Shown in pieces: positions 56,672-64,000 of a DNA stretch of 64,000 nt. The position numbers and the translations under genes were made by a program. Source of the DNA: Streptomyces venezuelae (lineage in GTDB: Bacteria; Actinomycetota; Actinomycetes; Streptomycetales; Streptomycetaceae); contig NZ_CP029192.1 in assembly GCF_008642315.1 (NCBI RefSeq), positions 4,464,001 through 4,528,000 on the forward strand. The letters run 5' to 3'. The notes under the pieces are model-generated. The model made no database searches. It was not told the DNA's origin and saw only the letters and a program-made list of their open reading frames with translations. Position 1 is the stretch's first letter, and each line of letters starts with the position of its first letter.

Positions 56672-57793
56672 TCAGCGGCGCGACATGTAGATGTCCAGCG
56701 CCTTGTGCAGCAGCTTGTTGAGCGGGAAGTCCCACTCGCCGATGTACTCGGCGGCCTCGCCACCGGTGCCGACCTTGAACTGGATCAGACCGAAGAGGTG
56801 GTCGGTCTCGTCCAGGGAGTCGGAGATGCCGCGCAGGTCATAGACGGTGGCACCCATGGCGTACGCATCGCGGAGCATCCGCCACTGCATCGCGTTCGAG
56901 GGCCTGACCTCGCGCCCGATGTTGTCCGAGGCGCCGTAGGAGTACCAGACGTGCCCGCCGACGACGAGCATCGTGGCGGCCGACAGATTCACGCCGTTGT
57001 GCCGCGCGAAGTACAGCCGCATGCGGTTCGGGTCCTCGGAGTTGAGGGCCTGCCACATCTGCTGGAAGTAGCCGAGCGGCCGCGGGCGGAACTTGTCGCG
57101 CACCGCGGTGATCTCGTAGAGACGCTGCCACTCGGGAAGGTCGTGGTAGCCGCCCTGGACGACCTCGACGCCGGCCTTCTCGGCCTTCTTGATGTTGCGC
57201 CGCCACAGCTGGTTGAAGCCCTTCTGGACCTCGTCCAGGGAGCGGTTGGCCAGCGGCACCTGGAAGACGAAGCGGGGCTGCACGTCACCGAAGCCAGCGC
57301 CGCCGTCCTCGCCCTGCTGCCAGCCCATCCGGCGCAGCCGGTCGGAGACCTCGAAGGCGCGCGGCTCGATGTACGTGGCCTCGGTGTCCCGCAGCCGCTT
57401 CACGTCGGGGTTCTGGATGCCCGCCTTGATCGCCGGAGCGTCCCAACGGCGGATCACGACCGGCGGACCCATCTTCACCGAGAAGGCGCCCTGCTGCTTC
57501 AGATGCGCCAGCATCGGCTGCAGCCACTCGTCGAGGTTCGGGGCGTACCAGTTGATGACCGGGCCCTCGGGGAGGTACGCGAGATAACGCTTGAGCTTGG
57601 GCAGCTGCCGGTAGAGCACCAGGCCCGCACCGACCAGCTCGCCGGTCCGGTCGTCGAACCAACCCAGGTTCTCCGAGCGCCATTCGCTCTTCACGTCAGC
57701 CCATGCCGGGACCTGGCAATGACTTGCCGACGGCAGTGTCTGGATATACGCCAGATGCTGCTCGCGACTGATGGTCCTCAGGGTCAGACTCAT
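56672..57793 (-). CDS. femX: FemX-like lipid II:glycine glycyltransferase
   Basis: 373-aa peptidyltransferase that adds the first glycine to the lysine or diaminopimelate side chain of lipid II using Gly-tRNA. ATG 57793 follows GAGGAGCG. Two GNAT-like domains: ASHCQVPAWADVKSEW near 23-38 and the second with LWRRNIKKAEKAGVEV and RLYFARHNGVNLSAATMLVVGGHVWYSYGASD near 230-270, all typical of Fem proteins; the coiled-coil arm of staphylococcal FemA is absent. Streptomyces walls have a glycine bridge on LL-diaminopimelate. Upstream of the racemase-fold gene. Confidence 0.93.
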   Translation of the reverse strand: MSLTLRTISREQHLAYIQTLPSASHCQVPAWADVKSEWRSENLGWFDDRTGELVGAGLVLYRQLPKLKRYLAYLPEGPVINWYAPNLDEWLQPMLAHLKQQGAFSVKMGPPVVIRRWDAPAIKAGIQNPDVKRLRDTEATYIEPRAFEVSDRLRRMGWQQGEDGGAGFGDVQPRFVFQVPLANRSLDEVQKGFNQLWRRNIKKAEKAGVEVVQGGYHDLPEWQRLYEITAVRDKFRPRPLGYFQQMWQALNSEDPNRMRLYFARHNGVNLSAATMLVVGGHVWYSYGASDNIGREVRPSNAMQWRMLRDAYAMGATVYDLRGISDSLDETDHLFGLIQFKVGTGGEAAEYIGEWDFPLNKLLHKALDIYMSRR

Positions 57794-57902
57794 TCGGGGC
57801 GCTCCTCGGGCTGGTGTGTCCCCATGGGTTCAGGGGCTCCGGCTCTCGCGCCGAAGCCTACTGCGCCCTGCGAGCGACCCGTCTGGGCGTACGGAAGTAA
57901 GG

Positions 57903-57926
57903 CCCCGGCCGCAGGCACGACCGGGG
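57903..57926 (-). terminator. hairpin after small membrane protein gene
   Basis: CCCCGGCCG / CGACCGGGG type stem with one wobble, 15 bp past the stop at 57941. Confidence 0.5.
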
Positions 57927-57940
57927 GTGCGTCGAGGGCG

Positions 57941-58255
57941 TCAGCCGACGACGCCGCCGAAGAGTCCGCCGTGTGCCATGCCCAAGAAGAAGCCGACGGC
58001 GGAGGCTCCGAGGCCCAGGATCAGACCGAAGCGTTCACGCGTGGTCACCGAGATGAACTGGCCGTACGCACCCGTGGCGATCCCGGCCAGGCCTGTCCAC
58101 GAGCTGATCAGATGCAGGTTGTGGAACATCGCCGTGACGAAGGCGATGGCGCCGAGCACCAGGGTCACGCCGAGCAGCGTGTCCTGGAGCGGATGGGCCT
58201 TTCCATCCGTGGCGAAGAGGGAAGTGGCGGAGTTCGGTCGCATTGCCTGTGCCAT
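57941..58255 (-). CDS. small membrane protein, unknown function
   Basis: 104-aa protein. ATG 58255 is chosen because AGGAGGTG precedes it; the frame extends ten codons further. After 28 cytoplasmic residues come three hydrophobic helices at about 28-46, 50-68 and 77-99, with a basic loop TTRERF between the last two. It ends GGLFGGVVG. I do not recognise a characterised family; a hypothetical membrane protein in this slot, divergent from rpsF, is usual in Streptomyces. Confidence 0.78.
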   Translation of the reverse strand: MAQAMRPNSATSLFATDGKAHPLQDTLLGVTLVLGAIAFVTAMFHNLHLISSWTGLAGIATGAYGQFISVTTRERFGLILGLGASAVGFFLGMAHGGLFGGVVG

Positions 58256-58521
58256 GAGAGGCACCTCCTGCGGAAGGCGGCGCATCGTAGCGCCATAGAC
58301 ACCCGATGTGTACAGATTCTGCCCGTCCCCCGCCGGATTTCAACCGGAAGCCTCGGTGCGGGTACTCTGTACCGTCTGCACCGGTGTCTGCCCTGGCCAC
58401 GTCATGAACCCCCGCTCGCGGGAGTCGATTGTCAGTGGCGGCCGATACCGTTGCGTACGCATCACGACCCTCCTGCCACGGAACGACCGTGGCCGCTGAG
58501 TCCAAAGGAGGTGGGTTCCAC

Positions 58522-58812
58522 ATGCGTCACTACGAAGTGATGGTCATCCTCGACCCCGATCTCGAGGAGCGCGCTGTCTCCCCGCTGATCGAGAACTTCC
58601 TCTCCGTCGTCCGTGAGGGCAACGGAAAGGTCGAGAAGGTCGACACCTGGGGCCGTCGTCGTCTGTCCTACGAGATCAAGAAGAAGCCCGAGGGCATCTA
58701 CTCGGTCATCGACCTGCAGGCCGAGCCTGCGGTCGTCAAGGAGCTCGACCGACAGATGAACCTGAACGAGTCGGTCCTCCGGACCAAGGTCCTCCGTCCC
58801 GAGATGCACTGA
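58522..58812 (+). CDS. rpsF: 30S ribosomal protein bS6
   Basis: 96-aa ribosomal protein; ATG 58522 after a near-ideal AAAGGAGGTGG site. Sequence [19 protein letters not shown], then [21 protein letters not shown], is diagnostic. First gene of the rpsF-ssb-rpsR-rplI operon. Confidence 0.98.
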   Translation: MRHYEVMVILDPDLEERAVSPLIENFLSVVREGNGKVEKVDTWGRRRLSYEIKKKPEGIYSVIDLQAEPAVVKELDRQMNLNESVLRTKVLRPEMH

Positions 58813-58890
58813 GCTTTCTAGCTCAGCAGCACCCGGGAATCGAGTAGCAGCAACAAGCAGCCAGCAGCAAACCCGCCGAGAGGTTCCCCC

Positions 58891-59487
58891 ATGGCAGGCG
58901 AGACCGTCATCACGGTCGTCGGCAATCTTGTCGACGACCCCGAGCTGCGCTTCACCCCCTCCGGTGCGGCGGTCGCGAAGTTCCGTGTCGCGTCCACCCC
59001 CCGCACCTTCGACCGCCAGACGAACGAGTGGAAGGACGGCGAGAGCCTCTTCCTCACCTGCTCGGTCTGGCGTCAGGCGGCGGAGAACGTCGCGGAGTCG
59101 CTTCAGCGAGGCATGCGCGTCGTCGTGCAGGGCCGACTGAAGCAGCGGTCCTACGAGGACCGTGAGGGCATCAAGCGCACGGTCTACGAGCTGGACGTCG
59201 AGGAAGTCGGCGCCAGCCTGAAGAACGCCACGGCCAAGGTCACCAAGACCACCGGCCGAGGCGGCCAGGGCGGTTACGGCGGCGGTGGCGGCGGCCAGCA
59301 GGGCGGCGGCTGGGGCGGTGGCTCCGGCGGCGGTCAGCAGCAGGGTGGCGGCGGTGCTCCCGCCGACGACCCCTGGGCGACCGGTGCGCCGGCCGGCGGC
59401 GGTCAGCAGCAGGGCGGCGGCGGTGGCGGCTGGGGCGGAAGCTCCGGCGGCTCCGGTGGCGGCTACTCGGACGAGCCCCCCTTCTAA
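58891..59487 (+). CDS. ssb: single-stranded DNA-binding protein
   Basis: 198-aa SSB. ATG 58891 follows GAGAGG. The OB fold spans about residues 1-110 ([59 protein letters not shown]). Residues 115-190 are a Gly/Gln-rich disordered tail with GGGGGQQ repeats, and the C-terminal tip DEPPF is the canonical partner-binding peptide. This is the essential SSB of the rpsF operon; streptomycetes usually carry a second ssb elsewhere. Confidence 0.98.
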   Translation: MAGETVITVVGNLVDDPELRFTPSGAAVAKFRVASTPRTFDRQTNEWKDGESLFLTCSVWRQAAENVAESLQRGMRVVVQGRLKQRSYEDREGIKRTVYELDVEEVGASLKNATAKVTKTTGRGGQGGYGGGGGGQQGGGWGGGSGGGQQQGGGGAPADDPWATGAPAGGGQQQGGGGGGWGGSSGGSGGGYSDEPPF

Positions 59488-59561
59488 GCCCCAGGGCTTT
59501 TCAGGCCTTCGGGCCGAGGGTGGGCCGTAACCCCACTTCTTGATCACACAGGAGAAACACC

Positions 59562-59798
59562 ATGGCGAAGCCGCCTGTGCGCAAGCCTAAGAAGAAGGTC
59601 TGCGCTTTTTGCAAGGACAAGGTCACGTACGTGGACTACAAGGACACGAACATGCTGCGGAAGTTCATTTCCGACCGCGGCAAGATCCGTGCCCGCCGCG
59701 TGACCGGCAACTGCACGCAGCACCAGCGTGACGTCGCCACGGCCGTGAAGAACAGCCGTGAGATGGCGCTGCTGCCCTACACGTCCACCGCGCGATAA
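59562..59798 (+). CDS. rpsR: 30S ribosomal protein bS18 (zinc-binding form)
   Basis: 78 aa from ATG 59562 with GGAG upstream. It keeps a zinc-binding cysteine set: CAFCKDK near 14-20 and GNCTQHQ near 49-55. Actinobacteria often have a second, cysteine-free bS18 under zinc control elsewhere; this operon copy is the zinc-containing type. Confidence 0.97.
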   Translation: MAKPPVRKPKKKVCAFCKDKVTYVDYKDTNMLRKFISDRGKIRARRVTGNCTQHQRDVATAVKNSREMALLPYTSTAR

Positions 59799-59816
59799 GG
59801 GAAGGGTGACCGACTA

Positions 59817-60263
59817 ATGAAGATCATCCTCACCCACGAGGTCTCCGGCCTCGGTGCCGCCGGCGAGGTCGTAGACGTCAAGGACGGCTACGCCCGCAAC
59901 TACCTGATCCCGCGGAACTTCGCGATCCGCTGGACCAAGGGTGGCGAGAAGGACGTCGAGCAGATCCGTCGTGCTCGCAAGATCCACGAGATCGCGACCA
60001 TCGAGCAGGCCAACGAGATCAAGGCCCAGCTCGAGGGCGTCAAGGTCCGTCTGGCCGTCCGCTCCGGCGACGCCGGTCGTCTCTTCGGTTCCGTCACCCC
60101 GGCCGACGTCGCTTCGGCGATCGAGGCTGCCGGTGGTCCGAAGGTCGACAAGCGTCGTGTCGAGCTGGGCTCGCCGATCAAGACCCTGGGCGCCCACACG
60201 ACGTCCGTGCGTCTGCACCCCGAGGTTGCCGCGAAGGTCAACGTCGAGGTCGTCTCCGCCTAA
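59817..60263 (+). CDS. rplI: 50S ribosomal protein bL9
   Basis: 148-aa ribosomal protein: N-terminal domain [32 protein letters not shown], connecting helix, and C-terminal rRNA-binding domain ending [11 protein letters not shown] 59817 lies 18 bp after rpsR with GGAAGGG upstream. Last gene of the operon; a strong terminator and a parS follow. Confidence 0.98.
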   Translation: MKIILTHEVSGLGAAGEVVDVKDGYARNYLIPRNFAIRWTKGGEKDVEQIRRARKIHEIATIEQANEIKAQLEGVKVRLAVRSGDAGRLFGSVTPADVASAIEAAGGPKVDKRRVELGSPIKTLGAHTTSVRLHPEVAAKVNVEVVSA

Positions 60264-60291
60264 GCACTGCGCTTGGCAGAGCTGAAGCAAA

Positions 60292-60325
60292 CGTTGGGCC
60301 GCACCCTCCGGGGTGCGGCCCAACG
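60292..60325 (+). terminator. terminator of rpsF-ssb-rpsR-rplI operon
   Basis: Perfect 15-bp stem CGTTGGGCCGCACCC / GGGTGCGGCCCAACG, 4-nt loop TCCG. Confidence 0.92.
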
Positions 60326-60356
60326 CGCTTTGTGGAGCGTGCGTGCTGCGCGGCTT

Positions 60357-60370
60357 GTTTCACGTGAAAC
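60357..60370. other. parS: parS site after rplI
   Basis: Perfect GTTTCACGTGAAAC, 31 bp beyond the terminator, between convergent rplI and MATE genes; the most distal parS of the window (about 35 kb from oriC). Confidence 0.95.
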
Positions 60371-60453
60371 AGAGCCAGGCCGCCGCTGCCTGCCGCTCGC
60401 CGCACACCGCCTGCCGCTCGCTGCCTGAGGCTTGCCGACCGCGCCTGCTGTCC

Positions 60454-61791
60454 TCAGCGCGTGGCGCCCGTGACGAGCCAGCGGCCGGAGCGGGAGCGCA
60501 GCCACAGGGTCAGCATCCGGACCGCCATCATCAGCGTCATCGCTCCCCACAGCGCGGTCAGACCGCCGCCGAAGGTCGGTACGAGCAGGGCGACGGGGGT
60601 GAAGGCGGCCAGCGTGACGATCATTGCCCAGGCGAGGTACGGGCCGTCGCCCGCGCCCATCAGGACGCCGTCCAGAACGAAGACGATCCCGCAGATGGGC
60701 TGGGCGAGCGCGATGACGACGAGAGCCGGCAGGGCCGCGTCCTGGACGTCGCCGTCACCGGTGAAGAGCGGGATGAACACGGGCCGGGCGAGGACGACCA
60801 GCAGGCCGAGGACCACCCCCGAGGCGATGCCCCACTGGACCATGCGTCGGCAGACGGCGCGGGCTCCGTCAGGATCGTCGGCGCCCAGGTAGCGTCCGAT
60901 GATCGCCTGTCCGGCGATTGCGATGGCGTCGAGCGCGAAGGCCAGCAGACTCCACAGGGACAGCACGATCTGGTGGGCGGCCACGTCGGAGTCGCCGAGG
61001 CGGGCGGCGACGGCGGTCGCGATCATCAGGATGGCGCGCAGCGACAGCGTACGGACGAGAAGCGGTGCACCGGCTTGTGCGCAGGCCCGGATCCCGGCGG
61101 CGTCGGGACGCAGGGAGGCGCCGTGGCGCTTGGCGCCCCGTACGACGACGTAGAGGTACACGGCAGCCATGCCGCACTGGGCGATGACGGTGCCCCAGGC
61201 GGATCCTGCGATGCCGAGGTCCGCGCCGTAGACGAGGCCGACGTTGAGGACGCCGTTGGCGACGAAGCCGCCGATGGCGACGTACAGCGGGGTGCGGGTG
61301 TCCTGCAGACCGCGCAGTACGCCGGTGGCGGCGAGCACGACGAGCATGGCGGGGATGCCGAGCGAGGAGATCCGCAGATAGGTGACGGCGTACGGGGCCG
61401 CGGTGTCGGAGGCGCCGAAGAGGTCGACGAGAGCGGGGGCGGTCGGCAGGACGACGGCGATGACGGCGGCGCCGAGGAGCAGCGCGAGCCAGATGCCGTC
61501 CATGCCCTGCCGGATGGCCGCCTGGAGATCTCCGGCGCCGACTCGGCGGGCGACGGCGGCCGTGGTGGCGTACGCGAGGAAGACGAAGATGCTCACCGCG
61601 GTGGTGAGGAGCGCCGAGGCGACGCCGAGGCCGGCAAGTTGTGCGGTGCCGAGATGCCCGACGATGGCGCTGTCGGCGAGCACGAAGAGCGGCTCGGCCA
61701 CGAGCGCGCCGAAAGCGGGGACGGCGAGTGCGATGATCTCTCGGTCATGCCTTCGCCGTGCGGCCTTGGGTGCCGCGGGAGCCTGTGTCAT
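60454..61791 (-). CDS. MATE family efflux transporter (DinF-like)
   Basis: 445-aa transporter with 12 predicted helices, from ATG 61791. Features: REIIALAVPAFGALVAEPLFVLADSAIVGHLG at the first two helices (the DinF/MATE opening), RISSLGIPAMLVVLAATGVLRGLQDT, and SQ-like symmetry with the second half AGAPLLVRTLSLRAILMIATAVAAR. Substrates of DinF-type MATE proteins are organic cations or drugs; unknown here. The start is only nine bases from a -10-like hexamer, so the mRNA is probably leaderless. Confidence 0.92.
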   Translation of the reverse strand: MTQAPAAPKAARRRHDREIIALAVPAFGALVAEPLFVLADSAIVGHLGTAQLAGLGVASALLTTAVSIFVFLAYATTAAVARRVGAGDLQAAIRQGMDGIWLALLLGAAVIAVVLPTAPALVDLFGASDTAAPYAVTYLRISSLGIPAMLVVLAATGVLRGLQDTRTPLYVAIGGFVANGVLNVGLVYGADLGIAGSAWGTVIAQCGMAAVYLYVVVRGAKRHGASLRPDAAGIRACAQAGAPLLVRTLSLRAILMIATAVAARLGDSDVAAHQIVLSLWSLLAFALDAIAIAGQAIIGRYLGADDPDGARAVCRRMVQWGIASGVVLGLLVVLARPVFIPLFTGDGDVQDAALPALVVIALAQPICGIVFVLDGVLMGAGDGPYLAWAMIVTLAAFTPVALLVPTFGGGLTALWGAMTLMMAVRMLTLWLRSRSGRWLVTGATR

Positions 61792-61799
61792 GCACACCA

Positions 61800-61828
61800 A
61801 TCTAATCTTCCACAGGTAAGAGATGCAA
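61800..61828 (-). promoter_or_regulatory. promoter of leaderless MATE gene
   Basis: Minus-strand TTGCAT (61828-61823), 17-nt spacer, TTAGAT (61805-61800). The MATE ATG (61791) starts nine bases downstream of the -10, leaving almost no 5' leader. Overlaps a DnaA-box-like CTTCCACAG. Confidence 0.6.
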
Positions 61829-61927
61829 TGCTATTGGGACCCTTACCTGACCGGCTGCCGGGTGCGCCGTCACGAGCCGTTTGCGGAGATCTTGGTCCGA
61901 CTGGGAAAGTTTTTCTTCTGCACAGCC

Positions 61928-62068
61928 GGTGGACGGGAAAGGTGCAGGTCAGGTGATGTTTCCATAACCTGCTGAGGGCTTGTTCACAGGCCTGTCCACC
62001 GGCCCGTGCACAGGTTTGGCGGAGTTCTCCACAGCATCGGGCCCGTCATCCACACCGCCTGTGGATAA
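61928..62068. promoter_or_regulatory. DnaA-box cluster upstream of dnaB
   Basis: Six box-like 9-mers: GGTGGACGG 61928, TTGTTCACA 61980, CTGTCCACC 61992, TTCTCCACA 62025, TCATCCACA 62046 and a strong TGTGGATAA at 62060-62068. They lie in the 451-bp gap before dnaB. In S. coelicolor a cluster named H24 lies near this position (from memory). The stretch 62069-62251 shows no further element except the dnaB ribosome site. Confidence 0.7.
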
Positions 62069-62251
62069 CCAGATTGGCTGACGGTGCCCACAGGCCTACC
62101 GTGGTCCGGCGCCCGCCTCGTCGTACGACCTCGGAAACCCCGGAAAACCGACGCGTCAGAACCGGAGTTGGGCCCGCTTATTTGTCAGTGTCGTGCCGTA
62201 CGAAAGAGAGGCACGGCGAGGTCCGCGCGGCGGACGGGAGGAGGTGGCCCG

Positions 62252-63733
62252 GTGAGTATCTCCGAGCCTTTGGACGACCCCTGGGCCGACAGCGGTCCCA
62301 GTGACCGTCTGCCCGTCTCCCGCCAGCGCCGCGACGGCGGTGGTGGCCGGAGCCGCGACGAACAGCACGATCGTGGCCGCGAGGGCGGCTGGGACGGTGG
62401 GGGCTCGTCGTTCGAGCGCGTTCCCCCGCAGGATCTCGACGCGGAGCAGTCGGTGCTCGGCGGCATGCTGCTCTCCAAGGACGCGATCGCCGACGTCGTC
62501 GAGGTCCTCAAGGGCCACGATTTCTACCGGCCCGCGCACGAGACGATCTACGCCTCGATCCTCGACCTCTACGCGAAGGGCGAGCCGGCCGACCCCATCA
62601 CCGTGGCGGCCGAGCTCACCAAGCGGGGCGAGATCACCAAGGTCGGCGGCGCATCGTATCTGCACACGCTCGTGCAGACGGTGCCGACAGCGGCGAACGC
62701 GGAGTACTACGCGGAGATCGTCCACGAGCGGGCGGTGCTGCGCCGCCTCGTCGAGGCCGGCACGAAGATCACCCAGATGGGATACGCGGCCGACGGCGAC
62801 GTCGACGAGATCGTCAACAGCGCCCAGGCCGAGATCTACGCGGTCACCGAGCAGCGCACCACGGAGGACTACCTTCCGCTCGGCGACATCATGGAGGGTG
62901 CTCTCGACGAGATCGAGGCGATCGGCTCGCGGTCGGGCGAGATGACCGGCGTGCCGACCGGCTTCACCGACCTCGACCAGCTCACCAACGGTCTGCACCC
63001 GGGCCAGATGATCATCATCGCGGCCCGTCCCGCCATGGGTAAGTCGACGCTGGCCCTCGACTTCGCGCGGGCCTGTTCGATCAAGCACAACATGCCGAGC
63101 GTGATCTTCTCGCTCGAAATGGGGCGCAACGAGATCGCCATGCGTCTGCTCTCCGCCGAGGCACGCGTGGCCCTGCACCACATGCGCTCCGGCACGATGA
63201 CCGACGAGGACTGGACGCGCCTCGCCCGCCGCATGCCGGACGTCTCGGCCGCCCCGCTCTACATCGACGACTCCCCGAACCTGTCGATGATGGAGATCCG
63301 TGCGAAGTGCCGCCGCCTCAAGCAGCGGAACGACCTGAAGCTCGTCGTCATTGACTATCTGCAGCTGATGCAGTCGGGCGGATCCAAGCGGTCCGAGAGC
63401 CGCCAGCAGGAAGTCTCGGACATGTCGCGAAACCTGAAGCTCCTCGCCAAGGAACTGGAGCTGCCGGTCATCGCCCTCTCGCAGCTGAACCGTGGTCCCG
63501 AGCAGCGCACCGACAAGAAGCCCATGGTCTCCGACCTGCGTGAATCCGGCTCGATCGAGCAGGACGCGGACATGGTGATCCTGCTGCACCGCGAGGACGC
63601 GTACGAGAAGGAGTCGCCGCGCGCGGGCGAGGCGGACATCATCGTGGGCAAGCACCGTAACGGCCCCACGGCGACGATCACCGTCGCCTTCCAGGGCCAT
63701 TACTCGCGCTTCGTGGACATGGCACAGACCTGA
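62252..63733 (+). CDS. dnaB: replicative DNA helicase DnaB
   Basis: 493-aa hexameric helicase. GTG 62252 (reading MSISEPLDDPWADSG) has GGGAGGAGGTGG upstream; the frame runs back to 62084 without support. N-terminal 50 residues are Arg/Gly/Asp-rich and disordered; DnaB N-domain about 55-155 (PPQDLDAEQSVLGGMLLSKDA); RecA-like C-domain with Walker A ARPAMGKST near 254-262, Walker B LKLVVIDYLQLM near 368-379, and the arginine finger region KHRNGPT. No intein is seen. Possible loader is the DciA-type protein at 21061. Confidence 0.98.
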   Translation: MSISEPLDDPWADSGPSDRLPVSRQRRDGGGGRSRDEQHDRGREGGWDGGGSSFERVPPQDLDAEQSVLGGMLLSKDAIADVVEVLKGHDFYRPAHETIYASILDLYAKGEPADPITVAAELTKRGEITKVGGASYLHTLVQTVPTAANAEYYAEIVHERAVLRRLVEAGTKITQMGYAADGDVDEIVNSAQAEIYAVTEQRTTEDYLPLGDIMEGALDEIEAIGSRSGEMTGVPTGFTDLDQLTNGLHPGQMIIIAARPAMGKSTLALDFARACSIKHNMPSVIFSLEMGRNEIAMRLLSAEARVALHHMRSGTMTDEDWTRLARRMPDVSAAPLYIDDSPNLSMMEIRAKCRRLKQRNDLKLVVIDYLQLMQSGGSKRSESRQQEVSDMSRNLKLLAKELELPVIALSQLNRGPEQRTDKKPMVSDLRESGSIEQDADMVILLHREDAYEKESPRAGEADIIVGKHRNGPTATITVAFQGHYSRFVDMAQT

Positions 63734-63745
63734 CGGGCCCCGCAC

Positions 63746-63774
63746 GGCCCCCGGACCACCCCGGTCCAGGGGCC
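63746..63774. terminator. hairpin between dnaB and the oxidoreductase gene
   Basis: GGCCCCCGGACC / GGTCCAGGGGCC (one mismatch, 5-nt loop) between the convergent genes. Confidence 0.7.
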
Positions 63775-63784
63775 ACACGGCGGT

Positions 63785-64000
63785 TCAGGGCACGGTGATG
63801 ACGATCTTTCCGCGGGCATGACCGGCGGCGCTGGCTTCGTGCGCCGATGCCGTCTCCTTCAGCGCGAACACTGCGTGCAGCGGGATGGTGAGTTGGCCCT
63901 GATCCGCGAGCCGGGCCGCCAGTGGCAGCCCGGCCCAGCCCGGTGACGCTCCTGCCTCGGAGCGGGAGAACCGCACTCCGTGCCGGTCCGCGTCGAAGTC
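63785..64000 (-). CDS. MDR-family (zinc-type/quinone) oxidoreductase, C-terminal part
   Basis: The last 71 codons of a gene whose start lies beyond the right edge. The frame reads DFDADRHGVRFSRSEAGA at the window edge and ends HARGKIVITVP. The pattern LADQGQLTIPLHAVFALKETASAHEASAAGHARGKIVI (in pieces) is the typical C-terminus of NADP-dependent medium-chain dehydrogenases of the quinone-oxidoreductase group. Substrate cannot be told from this fragment. Converges on dnaB. Confidence 0.8.
   Translation of the reverse strand, partial: DFDADRHGVRFSRSEAGASPGWAGLPLAARLADQGQLTIPLHAVFALKETASAHEASAAGHARGKIVITVP

Noticed and set aside
55454..58540. A 1028-codon plus-strand frame opposite the racemase-fold and femX genes
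   Set aside because: Antisense shadow with no start signal; the minus-strand genes carry recognisable motifs.

Overview
The window is a 64 kb stretch of a high-GC actinobacterial chromosome, almost certainly a Streptomyces, centred on the replication origin. The evidence is the gene order gyrA-gyrB-dciA-recF-gnd-dnaN-oriC-dnaA-rpmH-rnpA-yidD-yidC-jag-rsmG-parA-parB, the very high GC third-position bias, many GTG starts, the actinobacterial markers CrgA, class E sortases and DUF881, and nine perfect copies of the 14-bp parS palindrome. From memory, the order matches the S. coelicolor interval of about SCO3848 to SCO3912. There is no sign of a recent mobile island, prophage, IS element or CRISPR array.

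Layout. 1-4100 (mostly minus): three class E sortases interleaved with a pabA-type glutaminase and a 53-aa membrane protein, then a DUF881 protein. 4200-7320: crgA, rhomboid protease, cyclophilin and a DUF5324 membrane protein. 7469-12150 (plus): a PLP decarboxylase, a flavin-reductase-like protein, an HTH protein and a Ser/Thr kinase; tRNA-Ala lies in between on the minus strand. 12240-16060: a secreted/anchored membrane protein, DLW-39, a small DUF6344 exported protein, tRNA-Ile and a DUF3566 protein. 16079-24940 (minus): gyrA, gyrB, dciA, recF, gnd, dnaN. 24941-25859: oriC, with about 17-18 recognisable DnaA boxes. 25860-27728: dnaA, ending in a textbook terminator.

28096-35029 (plus): rpmH, rnpA, yidD, yidC, jag and rsmG, then parAB and a GNAT acetyltransferase. 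35097-45135 (minus): trxA, trxB (behind a canonical SigR-type promoter), an anti-sigma factor with sigM, a pseudokinase with murJ, and a DUF6049 protein. 45326-49935: CCA-adding enzyme, LppU/SCO3897-like protein, MFS transporter and inositol-1-phosphate synthase. 49995-57793: a PadR regulator with a perfect 21-bp operator-like palindrome, a class A penicillin-binding protein, a GT87 glycosyltransferase, an alanine-racemase-fold protein and a FemX-like ligase. 57941-64000: a small membrane protein, rpsF-ssb-rpsR-rplI, a MATE transporter, dnaB behind a second DnaA-box cluster, and the end of an MDR oxidoreductase.

How it fits together: this is the chromosome replication, segregation and envelope-growth hub. 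DnaA, DnaN, DnaB, DciA, RecF, gyrase and SSB serve initiation and elongation. ParA/ParB act on the parS sites scattered through the whole window. CrgA, MurJ with its pseudokinase, PBP, FemX, sortases and YidC link origin copy position to wall and membrane assembly. The most interesting non-genic signals are parS sites abutting or embedded in transcription terminators, DnaA-box clusters outside oriC (crgA-rhomboid, dnaA promoter, parA leader, dnaB leader), the PadR palindrome, and two small RBS-equipped ORFs in front of or overlapping known genes.
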